NCBI RefSeq assembly: GCF_030269645.1
Contig: NZ_BSTR01000007.1
Span: 23,061-87,060, forward strand
Direction of reading: 5' to 3'
From: Actinokineospora sp. NBRC 105648
Lineage (GTDB): Bacteria; Actinomycetota; Actinomycetes; Mycobacteriales; Pseudonocardiaceae
DNA: 64,000 bases
Position 1 is the first letter of the stretch; every line of letters starts with the position of its first letter. This document shows, piece by piece, positions 17,278 through 27,479 of this stretch. The notes beneath the pieces were generated by a model. It saw nothing but the letters and a program-made list of their open reading frames with translations, was not told where the DNA came from and searched no databases. The translations under genes and the position numbers were made by a program.

Positions 17278-17907
17278 CTACGCCCCCGTGTTCTTCGGGT
17301 CGCTGGACCCGGCGGGCTCGCTGTAGCCGATCCCGACGAGCTGCTCGTCGTCGAACACCAGCGTGGTCAGCGACGCCAGCGAGCACTCGCGCTGGGAGGG
17401 GTTGTGCCACAGGCGCTTGCCCTCCAGGTAGCGCCGCACCGTCCACACCGGGAGCTGGTGCGAGACGCACACCGCCTCGTGGCCCGCGGCCGCGGCGCGG
17501 GCGCGGTGCACGGCGCCGAGCATCCGGTGGGCGATCTTCAGGTACGCCTCGCCCCACGACGGGGTGAACGGGTCGCGCAGGTGCGGCCAGTTGCGCGGGG
17601 AGCGCAGCGCGCCGTCGCCGACCGAGACCCGCTGGCCCTCGAAGACGTTGGCCGACTCGATCAGCCGGTCATCGGTGGCCAGTTCCAGGCGGTGCGAGGC
17701 GGCGATCGGCGTGGCCGTCTCCTGGGCCCGTTGCAGCGGGGAGGCCACCACGTGGGTGATGTCGCGCTCGCTCAGGTACTCCGCCACCGTCAGGGCCTGG
17801 CGCTTGCCGGTGTCCGACAGGCGGAAGTTGGGCAGGCGGCCGTAGAGGATGCCGTCGGGATTGTGCACCTCGCCGTGGCGCAGCAGGTGGACCGTCGTGC
17901 GGGTCAC
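17278..17907 (-). CDS. Histidine phosphatase family protein
   Basis: A protein of 209 residues with the RHG motif [27 protein letters not shown] near the N-terminus and a second catalytic histidine in [18 protein letters not shown] (about residues 140-157). A one-step phosphoryl-transfer enzyme of the phosphoglycerate-mutase superfamily; substrate unknown. The GTG at 17907 overlaps the hemL stop (GTGA). The order hemL-phosphatase-tlpA equals Rv0524-Rv0526, implying some link to haem and cytochrome c supply. Confidence 0.9.
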   Translation of the reverse strand: MTRTTVHLLRHGEVHNPDGILYGRLPNFRLSDTGKRQALTVAEYLSERDITHVVASPLQRAQETATPIAASHRLELATDDRLIESANVFEGQRVSVGDGALRSPRNWPHLRDPFTPSWGEAYLKIAHRMLGAVHRARAAAAGHEAVCVSHQLPVWTVRRYLEGKRLWHNPSQRECSLASLTTLVFDDEQLVGIGYSEPAGSSDPKNTGA

Positions 17908-19226
17908 GCCTTCTCCTCCGCGGCGGCGGCCGCGCGGGCGGCGTGCGGCAGGGCGGCGGCGATCTGCTCGAACGCCGAGTCGTCCAGGGCGGCGCTGACG
18001 AACCACGCCTCGAAGGCACTGGGCGGCGGGTAGATGCCGTGGTCGAGCAGCGCGTGGAAGAACGGCGGGAAGCGCCAGGTCTGCGCGGCCTTGGCCCCGG
18101 CGTAATCGATGACCGGGTCCTCGGTGAAGAACACGCTGACCAGGTTGCCCGCGAACTGGACCCGGTGCGGCACACCGGCTTCGGTGAGCGCGCCGGTGAT
18201 CAGCGCGCCGAGCCGCTCGGCGTTGACGTCGAGTGCGCGGTAGACGTCCTCGTCGGCGGCGCGCAGCGTGGCCAGGCCCGCCGCGACGGCCACCGGGTTA
18301 CCGGAGAGCGTGCCCGCCTGGTAGACCGGGCCGGACGGCGCGAGGTGGGCCATCACGTCCGCGCGGCCGCCGAACGCGGCCGCGGGCAGACCGCCGGACA
18401 TGACCTTGCCGAAGGTGTACAGGTCGCCCTCGACCCCCTCGAGGCCGTACCAACCGGCCGCCGAGACCCGGAAGCCGGTCATCACCTCGTCCATGACCAG
18501 CAGCGCGCCGTGCGCGCGGGTGATCTCCCGCAGGCCCGCGTTGAACCCCTCGACCGGGGCCACCGCGCCCATGTTGCCCGCCGCCGCCTCGGTGATCACC
18601 GCGGCGATGGTCGGGCCGTGCTCGGCGAAGGTGGCGCGCACCGCGTCGAGGTCGTTGTAGGGCAGCACCAGGGTGTCCTCGGCCTGCGCGCCGGTGACCC
18701 CCGGCGTGGTCGGCAGGCCCAGCGTGGCCACCCCGGAGCCCGCCTCGGCCAGCAGCGCGTCGACGTGGCCGTGGTAGCAACCCGCGAACTTCACGATCCG
18801 GCTGCGGCCGGTGAACCCGCGGGCCAACCGGATCGCGCTCATCGTGGCCTCGGTGCCGGAGTTGACCAGCCGCACCTGCTGGACCGGGGCGACCCGGCGG
18901 ATGATCTCCTCGGCCAGGTCGATCTCACCGGCGGTCGGCGTGCCGAACGAGAGCCCGTTGACCGCCGCCGCCCGGACCGCCTCGACCACGGCCGGGTGCG
19001 CGTGGCCCAGGATCATCGGCCCCCACGACGACACCAGGTCGACGTAGCGGTTGTCGTCGGCGTCCCACAGGTAGGCGCCCAGCCCGCTGACCATGAACCG
19101 CGGCGTCCCGCCGACGGCGGAGAAGGCCCGCACCGGGGAGTTGACCCCGCCGGGCGTGACCGCCTTCGCGCGGTCGAACAGGGCGGCCGAACCACGCACG
19201 TGTGCCTGAACCTCAGCTGTCACCAC
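17904..19226 (-). CDS. hemL: Glutamate-1-semialdehyde 2,1-aminomutase (HemL)
   Basis: A PLP enzyme of 440 residues that converts glutamate-1-semialdehyde, the product of HemA, into 5-aminolevulinate. Signature parts: [12 protein letters not shown] (substrate gate), [51 protein letters not shown] and the PLP-lysine in [17 protein letters not shown] (about residue 267). Full family length. First gene of the operon with the histidine phosphatase and tlpA. It is separated from the rest of the haem genes (hemB, hemACD) by about 2.5 kb of small membrane protein genes. Confidence 0.97.
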   Translation of the reverse strand: MVTAEVQAHVRGSAALFDRAKAVTPGGVNSPVRAFSAVGGTPRFMVSGLGAYLWDADDNRYVDLVSSWGPMILGHAHPAVVEAVRAAAVNGLSFGTPTAGEIDLAEEIIRRVAPVQQVRLVNSGTEATMSAIRLARGFTGRSRIVKFAGCYHGHVDALLAEAGSGVATLGLPTTPGVTGAQAEDTLVLPYNDLDAVRATFAEHGPTIAAVITEAAAGNMGAVAPVEGFNAGLREITRAHGALLVMDEVMTGFRVSAAGWYGLEGVEGDLYTFGKVMSGGLPAAAFGGRADVMAHLAPSGPVYQAGTLSGNPVAVAAGLATLRAADEDVYRALDVNAERLGALITGALTEAGVPHRVQFAGNLVSVFFTEDPVIDYAGAKAAQTWRFPPFFHALLDHGIYPPPSAFEAWFVSAALDDSAFEQIAAALPHAARAAAAAEEKA

Positions 19227-19259
19227 CCCAGTGTCCCAAACGCCGGGCAGTGGCCGCGC

Positions 19260-19586
19260 TCACGCCTTGCGCGAGCCCGTCCGCACGGCCAGCACCAGCT
19301 GGCGCAGGGCGTCGAGCAGGAGCAGACCGGCCACCGTCGCGGCGGCCACCGCGCCGCCGACCCAGTTGCCCGCGTAGTGCTCGAAGTCCAGGTCGGGGCG
19401 GGCCTCGACCCGGCTCAGCGGCTGGATGCCGCGGCCGTAGAGCCACACCGCGAGCCACACCAGCAGCGCGGCGACCACGACCTCACCGGCGGCCAGCAGG
19501 GCCCGGCGCGGCTGGTTGACCGCGCCCGCGGGCGCGGGCCAGCCCAGGTGCGGGGCCTCGGGCCCGGTCGTCTCCGCCGCTGTCAC
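19260..19586 (-). CDS. Two-helix membrane protein of unknown function
   Basis: A protein of 108 residues with two hydrophobic helices (ALLAAGEVVVAALLVWLAVWLYG and VGGAVAAATVAGLLLLDALRQLVL) joined by a short extracytoplasmic loop, and short charged ends. GTG start at 19586. It lies 33 bp upstream of hemL and 12 bp downstream of the next membrane protein gene, consistent with co-transcription with hemL. No family is recognised with confidence. Confidence 0.65.
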   Translation of the reverse strand: MTAAETTGPEAPHLGWPAPAGAVNQPRRALLAAGEVVVAALLVWLAVWLYGRGIQPLSRVEARPDLDFEHYAGNWVGGAVAAATVAGLLLLDALRQLVLAVRTGSRKA

Positions 19587-19598
19587 CCGGTCAGCCTC

Positions 19599-20006
19599 TC
19601 ATGCCTCGCCGGTGGGCAGCGCGGCGGCGAAGTACTCGCGCGAGTCCAGCCGCAGCAACAGGGTCACCACCGCGATCCAGAGGACGATCAGCACCCCGCC
19701 CAGGTAGGGCGCCATGGCCCCGGTGTGCGCGTTGGCGGCGGCGGGCGCGCACAGCGCGCCGAGCAGCGCGGTGGCCATCAGCGCCAGCCGGGCCCAGTTG
19801 CGGCCCGCGCGCAGCGGCAGCGCGAGCACGAGCGCCACCAGCGCCGACAGGCCCGCACCGAGGCCGAGGTAGCCCAGTGAGCGGTCGGCGAAGACCAGCA
19901 GCAGACCCGAGAGCCCGGCACCGCCCACCGCCCCGCAGACGGCGCCGGTGACCGCGACGGGCCTGCGGCTGGGACTGGTCGGTTCGGGCAGCGGCGGCAC
20001 GGTCAC
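19599..20006 (-). CDS. Four-helix membrane protein, paralogue A
   Basis: A protein of 135 residues with four predicted transmembrane helices. It shares the motif LRAGRNWARLAL between helices 2 and 3, and a C-terminal LDSREYF, with the 182-residue neighbour (there MRAGRNWARLTL and KEAKAYF), so both belong to one family. GTG start at 20006, without a clear ribosome-binding site. The function is unknown. The hairpin at 20106-20138 isolates it from the upstream paralogue. Confidence 0.7.
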   Translation of the reverse strand: MTVPPLPEPTSPSRRPVAVTGAVCGAVGGAGLSGLLLVFADRSLGYLGLGAGLSALVALVLALPLRAGRNWARLALMATALLGALCAPAAANAHTGAMAPYLGGVLIVLWIAVVTLLLRLDSREYFAAALPTGEA

Positions 20007-20105
20007 GGGGGATATGTAGTCCCAGCCCGCCCCGGCGTTACGAGGCGATCGCCACGCGCCGCGCGGCGTCCCGCCCGGGTGTGAACCACCTCTGGCGCAA
20101 CGAAA

Positions 20106-20138
20106 ACGCCCGCGACGGCGGGTGGCCGTCGCGGGCGT
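20106..20138 (-). terminator. Rho-independent terminator
   Basis: A perfect 13-bp stem (ACGCCCGCGACGG, 20106-20118, with its complement at 20126-20138) and 7-nt loop, followed on the minus strand by TTTTCG. It lies 23 bp beyond the stop of the 182-residue membrane protein gene, whose transcript it should end. Confidence 0.85.
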
Positions 20139-20160
20139 GGGAGTGCGTCCCCCGGATGGA

Positions 20161-20709
20161 TCAGTACTGCGCGCGGGGCGCCTCGAAGTACGCCTTGGCT
20201 TCCTTGGTGAACATGTAGTAGATCGCGCCGACCACCAGCAGGATCTGGACGATGCCCACGACGGTGTCGAGCACGGCCTGGTCGCCACCCACCACGCCGA
20301 GGACGTTGAGCAGCACGTAGAGCAGCCCCAGGATCGCCAGCGTCAGCCGGGCCCAGTTGCGGCCCGCGCGCATCTTGAACGCGAACAGCAGGAACAGGCC
20401 GAAGGACAGCACCGCGATGACCCCGGCGAAGATCAGGCTGGCGTTGACCGCGGTGTCGAGCTGCGACGGGGTGAACGCGGTGTTGGACTGCTGCAGGCTC
20501 TTGCGGGCCGCCTCGCGCATGGCGTCCTTGCCCAGCACCAGGACCAGCACGAAGCCGACCACGCCGAGGATGGCGGAGGCGAGCCAGAGGTTGAACGCCA
20601 GGTCGACCGACTTCGGCCGGGCGGGCGCGGGCGGGTGGTTCACCTGGGGCGCGGCGGGCATGCGCTCGTAGGGCTCGTTGGACTGGGGACCGGGTCCGCT
20701 GGTCGTCAT
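20161..20709 (-). CDS. Four-helix membrane protein, paralogue B
   Basis: A protein of 182 residues. A proline-rich cytoplasmic N-terminus (MTTSGPGPQSNEPYERMPAAPQ) is followed by four transmembrane helices with KMRAGRNWARLTLAILGLLY between helices 2 and 3, and a short tail ending AYFEAPRAQY. ATG 20709 is taken as start over 20772 because proline-rich cytoplasmic leaders of this type are typical. Related to the genes at 19599 and, more distantly, 21205. Role unknown. Confidence 0.75.
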   Translation of the reverse strand: MTTSGPGPQSNEPYERMPAAPQVNHPPAPARPKSVDLAFNLWLASAILGVVGFVLVLVLGKDAMREAARKSLQQSNTAFTPSQLDTAVNASLIFAGVIAVLSFGLFLLFAFKMRAGRNWARLTLAILGLLYVLLNVLGVVGGDQAVLDTVVGIVQILLVVGAIYYMFTKEAKAYFEAPRAQY

Positions 20710-20752
20710 GGGTAGAGAAGTTATTGGTTCCTGAGAACGATCGCACGCCGGT

Positions 20753-21208
20753 TCACCTGGGTTTCTCCGCAACGAGACCCTGGAGCACCTCGATTAGGCC
20801 ATCCGGGTGGCGCGCCCAGGCCAGCACGACCGTCCCGTCGTCGAGCTCGAGCGGGACCTCGGTGGTCTTCCTGGGCACCGTCCACCCGCCGCCCAGCGGC
20901 TTGGCCGAGACCGGGGCGTCCACGTCGGCGGCACGGGCGATCTTGGCCACGGCGAGCCGGTCCTGCCCTTGGTGCAGGTACACCGGGGTCACCGAGACCG
21001 CGCAGACCTTCCGCCGGGCGTTCACCCAGGCGGCGGTCATCCCGGCCAGCACCACCGCGACCAAGATCCAGGCTAGGCCGTGGACCGGCCCGGTGAGCGC
21101 CTCCAAGCCCGCGCCGACCGCGCAGAAGACCGGCCCCCACAGCACCGGCCACCAGGACGAGCCGGGCTCGGCGTAGAGCACCGGGCCCTCCTCGGCCCCG
21201 GTGGTCAC
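20753..21208 (-). CDS. DUF3093 family membrane protein
   Basis: A protein of 151 residues: an N-terminal YAEPGSSWWPVLWGPVFCAVGAGLEAL helix, a second helix (GLAWILVAVVLAGMTAAWVNA), then a soluble domain with VTPVYLHQGQDRLAVAKIARAADVDA. This matches actinobacterial DUF3093 as I recall it. The GTG at 21208 overlaps the upstream stop (GTGA). The function is unknown. Synteny with Rv0513/Rv0514-type small membrane proteins after hemB suggests a long-standing association with haem synthesis. Confidence 0.75.
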   Translation of the reverse strand: MTTGAEEGPVLYAEPGSSWWPVLWGPVFCAVGAGLEALTGPVHGLAWILVAVVLAGMTAAWVNARRKVCAVSVTPVYLHQGQDRLAVAKIARAADVDAPVSAKPLGGGWTVPRKTTEVPLELDDGTVVLAWARHPDGLIEVLQGLVAEKPR

Positions 21209-21687
21209 CGCTCGCCGTCGTGCCGGTAGAACCGCCGCGCCGACCCGCTGTAGAGCATGCCGACCGCCACGATCGTGGACAGCGCGCTGGCCAGTCCGTA
21301 GACGGTCACCCGACCGGCGGCGTACTCGAACAGCGTCGCGAACACGCCCAGCACCAGCAGCAGCGTGCGTGCCTTGCGCACCCCGCGCCGGGCCTGGTGG
21401 GCCAGCAGCAGGAAGAAGCCGAAGAACATGATCGAACCGACCAGCAGCCACCACGACAGGCCGGTGGCGGTCTGCTCGACGTCGACCGAGCGCAGCTGCG
21501 GGTAGAGCTCGACCTGCCTGCGCGCCCACTCCTCGCGCAGGGCGAAGAACAGCACCGCGCCGACGACACCGAGCACCCCGGCGAGCACCCAGATCCAGAA
21601 CGCGGCGCGCACCACGCGCGGGGCGTCCGTCCGGGCATCGGCCTCGTCGGCCGTCGGCATCACCGGGGGTTCTTCTGGGACGGTCAC
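21205..21687 (-). CDS. Four-helix membrane protein, divergent paralogue C
   Basis: A protein of 160 residues with four transmembrane helices. The third begins with RKARTLLLVLGV where paralogues A and B have RNWARL, and the end is ARRFYRHDG where they have REYF or KAYF. The extracytoplasmic loop between helices 1 and 2 (REEWARRQVELYPQLRSVDVEQTATG) is longer. Start at 21687, 16 bp after hemB, so it is probably in the hemB transcript. Coupled to the DUF3093 gene by GTGA. Confidence 0.7.
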   Translation of the reverse strand: MTVPEEPPVMPTADEADARTDAPRVVRAAFWIWVLAGVLGVVGAVLFFALREEWARRQVELYPQLRSVDVEQTATGLSWWLLVGSIMFFGFFLLLAHQARRGVRKARTLLLVLGVFATLFEYAAGRVTVYGLASALSTIVAVGMLYSGSARRFYRHDGER

Positions 21688-21703
21688 CCGGCGAACATAC
21701 CGG

Positions 21704-22681
21704 TCAAGACTCCCGCAACCAGGCCGCGGCCTCGGCGGCCCAGTAGGTCAGCACCACGTCGGCGCCCGCGCGGCGGATCGAGGTGAGCGCCTCCAGCACG
21801 GTGCGCCTGCGGTCGAGCCAGCCGTTGGCGGCGGCCGCCTCGACCATCGCGTACTCACCGGACACCTGGTACGCCGCGACCGGCACGTCGGAGATCTCGC
21901 GCACCGCGCGGATCACGTCGAGGTAGGCCAGCGCGGGCTTGACCATCACCAGGTCGGCGCCCTCGGTGAGGTCGAGGGTGACCTCCCGCAGCGCCTCCCG
22001 GACGTTGCCCGGGTCCTGCTGGTAGGTCATCCGGTCGCCGGTGAGCTGGGACTCCACCGCCTCCCGGAACGGGCCGTAGAACGCCGAGGCGAACTTCGCC
22101 GAGTACGCCAGCAGCCCGGTGTCGGTGTGGCCCGCGGTGTCGAGCGCCTCGCGGACGACGCCGACCTGGCCGTCCATCATCCCGCTGGGGCCGAGCAGGT
22201 GGGCCCCGGCGTCGGCCTGGGCCAGCGCCATGTCGGCGTAGACGGCCAGCGTGGCGTCGTTGTCGACGTCGCCGTGCGCGTCGAGCACGCCGCAGTGGCC
22301 GTGGTCGGTGAACTCGTCGAGGCACAGGTCCGACATCAGCACGGTGTCGTCGCCGAGCTCGGCGCGCAGGTCGCGCAGCGCCACGTTGAGGATGCCGTCG
22401 GGGTCGACGCCGCCGGAGCCGACCGCGTCGCGGACCTCGGGCACCCCGTAGAGCATGATCCCGCCGACCCCGGCCGCGACCGCCTCGACGGCGGCCTTGC
22501 GCAGCGTGTCGCGGGTGTGCTGGACGACGCCCGGCATGCTCAAGATCGGCGTCGGCTCGGCCGCGCCCTCCTTGACGAACATGGGCAGCACCAACTGGTG
22601 CGGGCGCAACGTGGTCTCGGTGACCAGGCGCCGCAACGCGGGGGTGCGGCGCAGCCTGCGCGGGCGGTGGTTCGGGAACAT
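21704..22681 (-). CDS. hemB: Porphobilinogen synthase (5-aminolevulinate dehydratase, HemB)
   Basis: An enzyme of 325 residues that condenses two 5-aminolevulinates to porphobilinogen in the cytoplasm. Recognisable parts are [28 protein letters not shown], the Schiff-base lysines in [14 protein letters not shown] and [12 protein letters not shown], and QVSGEYAM near the end. Length is standard. The metal-binding loop has Cys and His in [12 protein letters not shown] but is not the full triple-Cys zinc site, suggesting Mg use (inference). ATG 22681. Separated from hemD by a terminator-like hairpin, so it has its own promoter. Confidence 0.96.
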   Translation of the reverse strand: MFPNHRPRRLRRTPALRRLVTETTLRPHQLVLPMFVKEGAAEPTPILSMPGVVQHTRDTLRKAAVEAVAAGVGGIMLYGVPEVRDAVGSGGVDPDGILNVALRDLRAELGDDTVLMSDLCLDEFTDHGHCGVLDAHGDVDNDATLAVYADMALAQADAGAHLLGPSGMMDGQVGVVREALDTAGHTDTGLLAYSAKFASAFYGPFREAVESQLTGDRMTYQQDPGNVREALREVTLDLTEGADLVMVKPALAYLDVIRAVREISDVPVAAYQVSGEYAMVEAAAANGWLDRRRTVLEALTSIRRAGADVVLTYWAAEAAAWLRES

Positions 22682-22703
22682 CAGTGCCTCTCCACAAAAC
22701 GAG

Positions 22704-22735
22704 CGCGGGCGGCGTGCGAGTGCACACCGCCCGCG
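22704..22735 (-). terminator. Hairpin after hemD
   Basis: CGCGGGCGG (22704-22712) pairs with CCGCCCGCG (22727-22735), a 9-bp stem with a 14-nt loop, followed on the minus strand by GCTCGTTTTG. It sits 8 bp beyond the hemD stop and should end the rex-hemACD transcript before hemB. Confidence 0.75.
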
Positions 22736-22742
22736 GGCAGTT

Positions 22743-24275
22743 CTAGCGCCTTGCGCGCTTGGTCTTGCGCGGGGGCGGTAGCGCGCCCTCCGCGCGTAGT
22801 CGTGCGGCGTGCTCGGCGAGCGCGTCGACCAGGGCGGGCACGGTGGCGTGCTCGGGCTGGACGTCGACCCGCAGGCCGAACTCGCGCGCGGTCTCGGCCG
22901 TCTTCGGGCCGATGCAGGCCACCAGGGTCCGCGCGTGCGGCTTGCCCGCGATCCCGACCAGGTTCCGCACGGTCGACGAGGAGGTGAAGCACACCGCGTC
23001 GAAACCGCCGGTCTTGATCATCTCGCGGGTGTCGGCGGGCGGCGGCGCGGCGCGCACCGTGCGGTACGCGGTCACGTCGTCGATCTCCCAGCCGCGGTCG
23101 CGCAGACCGGCGGCGAGGGTCTCGGTGGCGATGTCCGCGCGCGGCAGCAGCACCCGCTCGACCGGGTCGAGGATGTCGTCGTAGGGCGGGAAGTCCGCTA
23201 GCAGGCCCTCACTGGACTGCTCACCGGAGGGCACAAGCTCGGGGTTGATGCCGAACGAGCGCACCTTCGCCGCGGTCGCCTCGCCGACGCAGGCGATCTT
23301 CACACCGGAGAACGCGCGGGCGTCGAGGCCGAACTCGGCGAACTTCTCCCACACCGCGCGCACGGCGTTGGTCGAGGTGAAGATGACCCACTGGTAGCGG
23401 CCGTCGACCAGGCCCTTGACCGAGCGCTCCATCTGCGCCGGGCTGCGCGGCGGCTCGACCGAGATGGTCGGCACCTCGCTCGGGATGGCGCCGTGCAGGT
23501 GCAGGCGCTCGCTCATCTCCCCGGCCTGGTCCTTGGTGCGCGGCACCAGCACGCGCCACCCGTAGAGCGCGCGCGACTCCCACCAGGACAGCTTCGAGCG
23601 CTGCGACACCGCCTGGCCGACGGTGACCACCAGGTGCCCGGACATCTCGCCCGCGTCGGCCGCGAGCGCGGCCAGCGTGGTGTCGATGGTGCGCTGGCTG
23701 GTGTTGGTGCCGTCGGCGGTGACCGCCACCGGGGTCTGCGCGGCCAAGCCGTGCTCGACCAGCGAGGACGCCGCCTCGGCCAGGTGGCTCGCGCTGGCGT
23801 GCAGCACGATCGGGCCGGGCACCGCGGCCAGGCCCGCCCAGTCGATGTCGCCGCGGACGTCGACCTCGGTGTGCGTGGAGCCCAGCGCGATCCCCGCGTA
23901 CGCCGGGACCGCGGTGGCCGCCGAGACGCCGGGGATCACGTCGAACACCGCACTGGTGCGCGCCACGGCCTGGGCCTCGGCGACGACGGCGGAGTGCGTG
24001 AGCGGGTCGCCCGCGACCAGCCGCACCACGACGCGGCCGGACTTGGCCTCGGCGGCCAGGTCCTTGGCGACGTCGGCGGGCTGGCCGACCGCGGGGCGGA
24101 CCTCGGCGCCCGGGCGGGCGAACGCCAGTACGCCGGGGGGCACATCGGGGTCGGTCACCACGAGCTCCGCGCGTTCGAGCAGCTCTTTCGCGCGGACGGT
24201 GAGCAGTCCCGCGTCGCCTGGGCCGGAGCCCACGAAGGCGACGCGTCCGGGGGACTTTCGTGCACGGGTGGTCAT
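22743..24275 (-). CDS. hemD: Fused uroporphyrinogen-III C-methyltransferase / uroporphyrinogen-III synthase
   Basis: A protein of 510 residues. The N-terminal half (about 10-245) is a SAM-dependent tetrapyrrole methylase ([63 protein letters not shown]). The C-terminal half (about 250-495) is HemD, which closes hydroxymethylbilane with ring-D inversion ([46 protein letters not shown]). The same fusion occurs in mycobacteria (Rv0511) and Streptomyces. The methylase half diverts uroporphyrinogen III to sirohaem or cobalamin, if active. ATG 24275. Last gene of the rex-hemACD operon. Confidence 0.95.
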   Translation of the reverse strand: MTTRARKSPGRVAFVGSGPGDAGLLTVRAKELLERAELVVTDPDVPPGVLAFARPGAEVRPAVGQPADVAKDLAAEAKSGRVVVRLVAGDPLTHSAVVAEAQAVARTSAVFDVIPGVSAATAVPAYAGIALGSTHTEVDVRGDIDWAGLAAVPGPIVLHASASHLAEAASSLVEHGLAAQTPVAVTADGTNTSQRTIDTTLAALAADAGEMSGHLVVTVGQAVSQRSKLSWWESRALYGWRVLVPRTKDQAGEMSERLHLHGAIPSEVPTISVEPPRSPAQMERSVKGLVDGRYQWVIFTSTNAVRAVWEKFAEFGLDARAFSGVKIACVGEATAAKVRSFGINPELVPSGEQSSEGLLADFPPYDDILDPVERVLLPRADIATETLAAGLRDRGWEIDDVTAYRTVRAAPPPADTREMIKTGGFDAVCFTSSSTVRNLVGIAGKPHARTLVACIGPKTAETAREFGLRVDVQPEHATVPALVDALAEHAARLRAEGALPPPRKTKRARR

Positions 24276-24296
24276 GTCAGGCCACTTCCCATCAAC

Positions 24297-25253
24297 TTAC
24301 GCCTCGGGACCGGAGAGCACCCCGGCCCCGAGTTCCAGCAGCTCGGCGGCCAGCGCGCGACCGAGCTGCTCTCCTGCGGTCAGGTCACCGGTGGCCGATG
24401 CGCGCACGATGTCGACGGCCCCGGCGGGGTCGGCGACGTCGTAGGCGGCGGCGACCCCGCGCAACGACAGGCGGTAGACCACCTTGTCGTCGCGGTCGAG
24501 GTCCTCGACTACATCGGCCAGAGCGCCAACCGGCGCGCTGCAGCCCGCCTCGAGCGCGGCCAGCATGGCCCGCTCGGCGGCCACCGCGACGCGGGTGGCT
24601 TCATCGTCCACAGTGGACTGGAGAAGGTGCTCGACGTCGACGTCGTCGACGCGGCACTCGACCGCCAGGGCCCCCTGCGCGGGCGCGGGCAGCATCTGGA
24701 TCGGGTCGAGGGTCTCGGTGATCTCGGCCGTGCGGCCGAGTCGGGCCAGGCCCGCGCGGGCGAGGACGACGGCGTCCAGCGCGCCCGAGGTGACCATGGC
24801 GATCCGGGTGTCCACGTTGCCCCGGATCGGCACGATCTCGTGCCCGAAGCCCAGCGCGCGCAGCTGCGCGGCCCGCCGGGGCGACCCGGTGCCGATCCGC
24901 GCGCCCGGGGGCAGCTCGCCCAGGGTGAGCCCGTCGCGGGCGATCAGCGCGTCGCGCGGGTCCGCGCGCGGCGGGACCGCGGCCAGCGACAGGCGCGGGT
25001 CGGGCGCGGTGGGCAGGTCCTTGTAGGAGTGCACGGCCACGTCGACCTCGCCGTCGGCGAGCGCGTCGCGCAGCGCCGAGGTGAACACCCCGACGCCGAT
25101 CTCGGCGATCGGCGCGGACGAGCGGTCGCCCGGGGTGGACACCGTGACGATCTCGACGGTGGCCCCCGCCTTCTCCAGCGCGTCGGCGATCGTGCCGGTC
25201 TGCGCCAGGGCGAGCGCGCTGCCCCGGGTGCCGATCCGAATCGTGCGGTCCAT
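24297..25253 (-). CDS. hemC: Hydroxymethylbilane synthase (HemC)
   Basis: An enzyme of 318 residues that polymerises four porphobilinogens into hydroxymethylbilane. It opens with [22 protein letters not shown]. It also has [42 protein letters not shown] and the cofactor-binding cysteine in [13 protein letters not shown] (about residue 243). The ATG at 25253 overlaps the hemA stop by 1 nt (TGATG). Second haem gene of the rex operon. Confidence 0.97.
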   Translation of the reverse strand: MDRTIRIGTRGSALALAQTGTIADALEKAGATVEIVTVSTPGDRSSAPIAEIGVGVFTSALRDALADGEVDVAVHSYKDLPTAPDPRLSLAAVPPRADPRDALIARDGLTLGELPPGARIGTGSPRRAAQLRALGFGHEIVPIRGNVDTRIAMVTSGALDAVVLARAGLARLGRTAEITETLDPIQMLPAPAQGALAVECRVDDVDVEHLLQSTVDDEATRVAVAAERAMLAALEAGCSAPVGALADVVEDLDRDDKVVYRLSLRGVAAAYDVADPAGAVDIVRASATGDLTAGEQLGRALAAELLELGAGVLSGPEA

Positions 25254-26572
25254 CAGCTACCACCGTCCACAGGAGACTCCGCGGGCACCGACACGGCCGT
25301 GGGCAGCTGCGGGTCGAGCTGGAACAGCTCGCGCAGCGCCTCGGCGTACCCGGTGCCCTGCGGTCCGGAGGCGAGTTCCTTCACCCGGACCGTCGGGGTG
25401 TGCAAGAGCTTGTCGACCACGCGGCGCACGGTGCGGGCGAGCTCGTCGCGCACCGGCGCGTCCAGCTCGGGCAGCCGCGCGTCCAGGCGCAGCAGTTCGG
25501 CGTCGACGACCTCGGCGGCGCGCTTGCGCAGCGCCGTCACGGTCGGGGTCACCTCGGCCGAGCGCTGCGCGGCCAGGTAGGCGCGCACCTCCTCGGCGAC
25601 GATCTCACCGGCGCGGCGGGTGTCGAGCCCGCTGGGCGCCTCGGCGAGCCTGCGCTGCAGGCTCTCCAAGTCGACCACGCGCACGCCCGCGACCGCGGCG
25701 ACCCCGTCGGCCACATCGCGCGGCAGGCCCAGGTCGCAAAGCACGAGCGGCCGGTCGGCGGGGCGCGGGGCGATCGCGTCCTCGGCGATCACCGCCCCGA
25801 CGGCGCCGGTGCAGGACACCACGACGTCGGCCTCGGCGATCCGCGCGCGCAGCCCGTCGAGCCCGGTGGACAGCGCGGCCACCCCCTGCTCGCGCAGCGC
25901 GGCGGCCAGCCTGGCGCCGTTGCCCTCGGTGCGGTTGGCGACCACCACGCGGCCGATCCCGGCCCGGCGCAGCGCGGCGGCGGACAGCCCGCCCATCGAT
26001 CCGGCGCCGACGATCAGCGCCGAGCGGCCCGCGAGGCCACCGAGCGCGGCGTCGGCGTCGGCCAGCGCCTCGGCGACGACCGAGCCGCCGACCTGGTCCA
26101 GACCGGTGTCGGTGTGCACCCGCTTGCCGATCCGCAGCGCCTGCTGGACCAGCTCGTGCAGCGTGCGCCCGACGGTGCCCGCCTCGCGGGCGGCACCGTA
26201 GGCCAACCGCACCTGGCCGAGGATCTGCGACTCGCCCACGACCATCGAGTCCAGGCCCGCGGCGACGGTGAACAGGTGCTGCGCCGCGGCGGCGGCGTAG
26301 TGCACGTAGAGGTGGTCGTAGAGCCCGGCGACGTCCTCACCGGAGTGCCGCGACAGCACGCCCGCGATGTCGGCCAGGCCGGCGTGGAACGCCTCGACCA
26401 CGGCGTAGACCTCGACCCGGTTGCACGTGGAGACCAGCACGGCCTCGGACACGTTCGGGCAGGCCAGCAGCTCGGCGAGCACCTTGGGCACGTCGACGGC
26501 GGCGACCGTGACCCGCTCCAGCACCCGCATGTCGGCGGTGCGGTGCGACATCCCGACGGCGAGGACGCTCAC
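25253..26572 (-). CDS. hemA: Glutamyl-tRNA reductase (HemA)
   Basis: An enzyme of 439 residues that reduces glutamyl-tRNA to glutamate-1-semialdehyde with NADPH, the first committed step of C5-pathway tetrapyrrole synthesis. The catalytic cysteine is in [17 protein letters not shown] (about residue 50), the NADPH domain in [20 protein letters not shown], and the conserved [21 protein letters not shown] precedes it. The GTG at 26572 overlaps the rex stop (GTGA); the longer open frame upstream is a shadow of rex. Coupling to rex means haem synthesis tracks the NADH/NAD+ ratio (inference from family knowledge). Confidence 0.97.
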   Translation of the reverse strand: MSVLAVGMSHRTADMRVLERVTVAAVDVPKVLAELLACPNVSEAVLVSTCNRVEVYAVVEAFHAGLADIAGVLSRHSGEDVAGLYDHLYVHYAAAAAQHLFTVAAGLDSMVVGESQILGQVRLAYGAAREAGTVGRTLHELVQQALRIGKRVHTDTGLDQVGGSVVAEALADADAALGGLAGRSALIVGAGSMGGLSAAALRRAGIGRVVVANRTEGNGARLAAALREQGVAALSTGLDGLRARIAEADVVVSCTGAVGAVIAEDAIAPRPADRPLVLCDLGLPRDVADGVAAVAGVRVVDLESLQRRLAEAPSGLDTRRAGEIVAEEVRAYLAAQRSAEVTPTVTALRKRAAEVVDAELLRLDARLPELDAPVRDELARTVRRVVDKLLHTPTVRVKELASGPQGTGYAEALRELFQLDPQLPTAVSVPAESPVDGGS

Positions 26573-27411
26573 GACACCACCATCCCGTTGACCCCGTTCC
26601 CGCTGACCGTGCTGCTGACCCCGTTGACGTGCTGGTGCGCCGCGGCCAACCGGGTGGCCTCGAGCGCGCTGTCCGCCCGCCGCGCCACGTGGAAGGACAG
26701 GACCTGCAGCTCGACCGCGAGGTCGACCTTGCGGACCTCGACGTGGTCGGGGACCTGCAGCACGACGGGGGCGAAGTTCAGGATGCACGCAACCCCGGCC
26801 TCGACCAAACGGTCGCAGACGATCTGCGCGGCGGGCGGCGGCGTCGCGATGACCCCGATCGACACCTCGCGCTCGGCGCAGATGCGCGGGATGTCGTCGA
26901 TGTGCTCCACCGGCAGACCGCCGACGGGCACGCCGAGCAGGTCCGGGTCGACGTCGAACAAGCAGGTCACGGGAAAACCTCGTCCTGGGAACCCCCCGTA
27001 GTTGGCCAGGGCGTGTCCCAGGTTACCGATCCCGACGACCGCGACGCTGTGCTTTCGGGTCAGCCCGAGGATGCGCTCGATCTCCTCGATCAGCACCACG
27101 ACCTCGTAGCCGACGCCGCGGGTGCCGTAGGAGCCGATGTAGGACAGGTCCTTGCGCAGCTTCGCCGAGTTGACCCCGGCGGCGACGGCGAGCTCCTCGC
27201 TGGAGACGGTGCCCACGCCCTGCTCCTGGATACCGGAGAGGACGCGCAGGTAGACGGCCAGCCGTGCCACGGCTGCCTCTGGGATGGCTCGCGCCCGCTC
27301 ACGCGCGGCGGGAACCTCGGCCACCCGGGGGATCGGGGTGGTGATCTCCGCGGCGGTGGGGGCGGGCGGGGTGACGCCGACCCCGTTCCGCTGGCCTCGC
27401 TGTGCCGCCAC
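26569..27411 (-). CDS. rex: Redox-sensing transcriptional repressor Rex
   Basis: A protein of 280 residues. The N-terminal winged helix ([60 protein letters not shown], about residues 42-100) is joined to a Rossmann domain that binds NADH ([19 protein letters not shown]) and a C-terminal domain-swapped helix region. Rex leaves DNA when NADH rises. Both ends are extended: a proline-rich leader of about 40 residues, and a Gly/Asn/Val tail. ATG 27411, 50 bp downstream of a near-perfect Rex operator. Followed by hemA (GTGA), hemC and hemD, the rex-hemACD order known from Streptomyces. Confidence 0.97.
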   Translation of the reverse strand: MAAQRGQRNGVGVTPPAPTAAEITTPIPRVAEVPAARERARAIPEAAVARLAVYLRVLSGIQEQGVGTVSSEELAVAAGVNSAKLRKDLSYIGSYGTRGVGYEVVVLIEEIERILGLTRKHSVAVVGIGNLGHALANYGGFPGRGFPVTCLFDVDPDLLGVPVGGLPVEHIDDIPRICAEREVSIGVIATPPPAAQIVCDRLVEAGVACILNFAPVVLQVPDHVEVRKVDLAVELQVLSFHVARRADSALEATRLAAAHQHVNGVSSTVSGNGVNGMVVS

Positions 27412-27461
27412 GCTACTGCTCCTCGACAGAAATCGTCTCCGGGTCGAGACCTACGGTACCG

Positions 27462-27479
27462 CTTGTGAACGCGTGCACA
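27462..27479 (-). promoter_or_regulatory. Rex operator (ROP) upstream of rex-hemACD
   Basis: TTGTGAACGCGTGCACAA matches the Rex consensus TTGTGAA-N4-TTCACAA except for one base in the second half-site. It lies 50 bp upstream of the rex start codon, where repression of the operon promoter is expected. Autoregulation of rex by Rex is established in Streptomyces coelicolor; here it follows from the site. Confidence 0.9.

Noticed and set aside
22743-24275. Two separate genes (cobA and hemD)
   Set aside because: The frame runs through both domains without a stop or internal start signal, and the fusion is known in relatives.
23493-25580. 695-residue plus-strand open frame over the hem genes
   Set aside because: Shadow of hemD, hemC and hemA with no motif and no ribosome-binding site.
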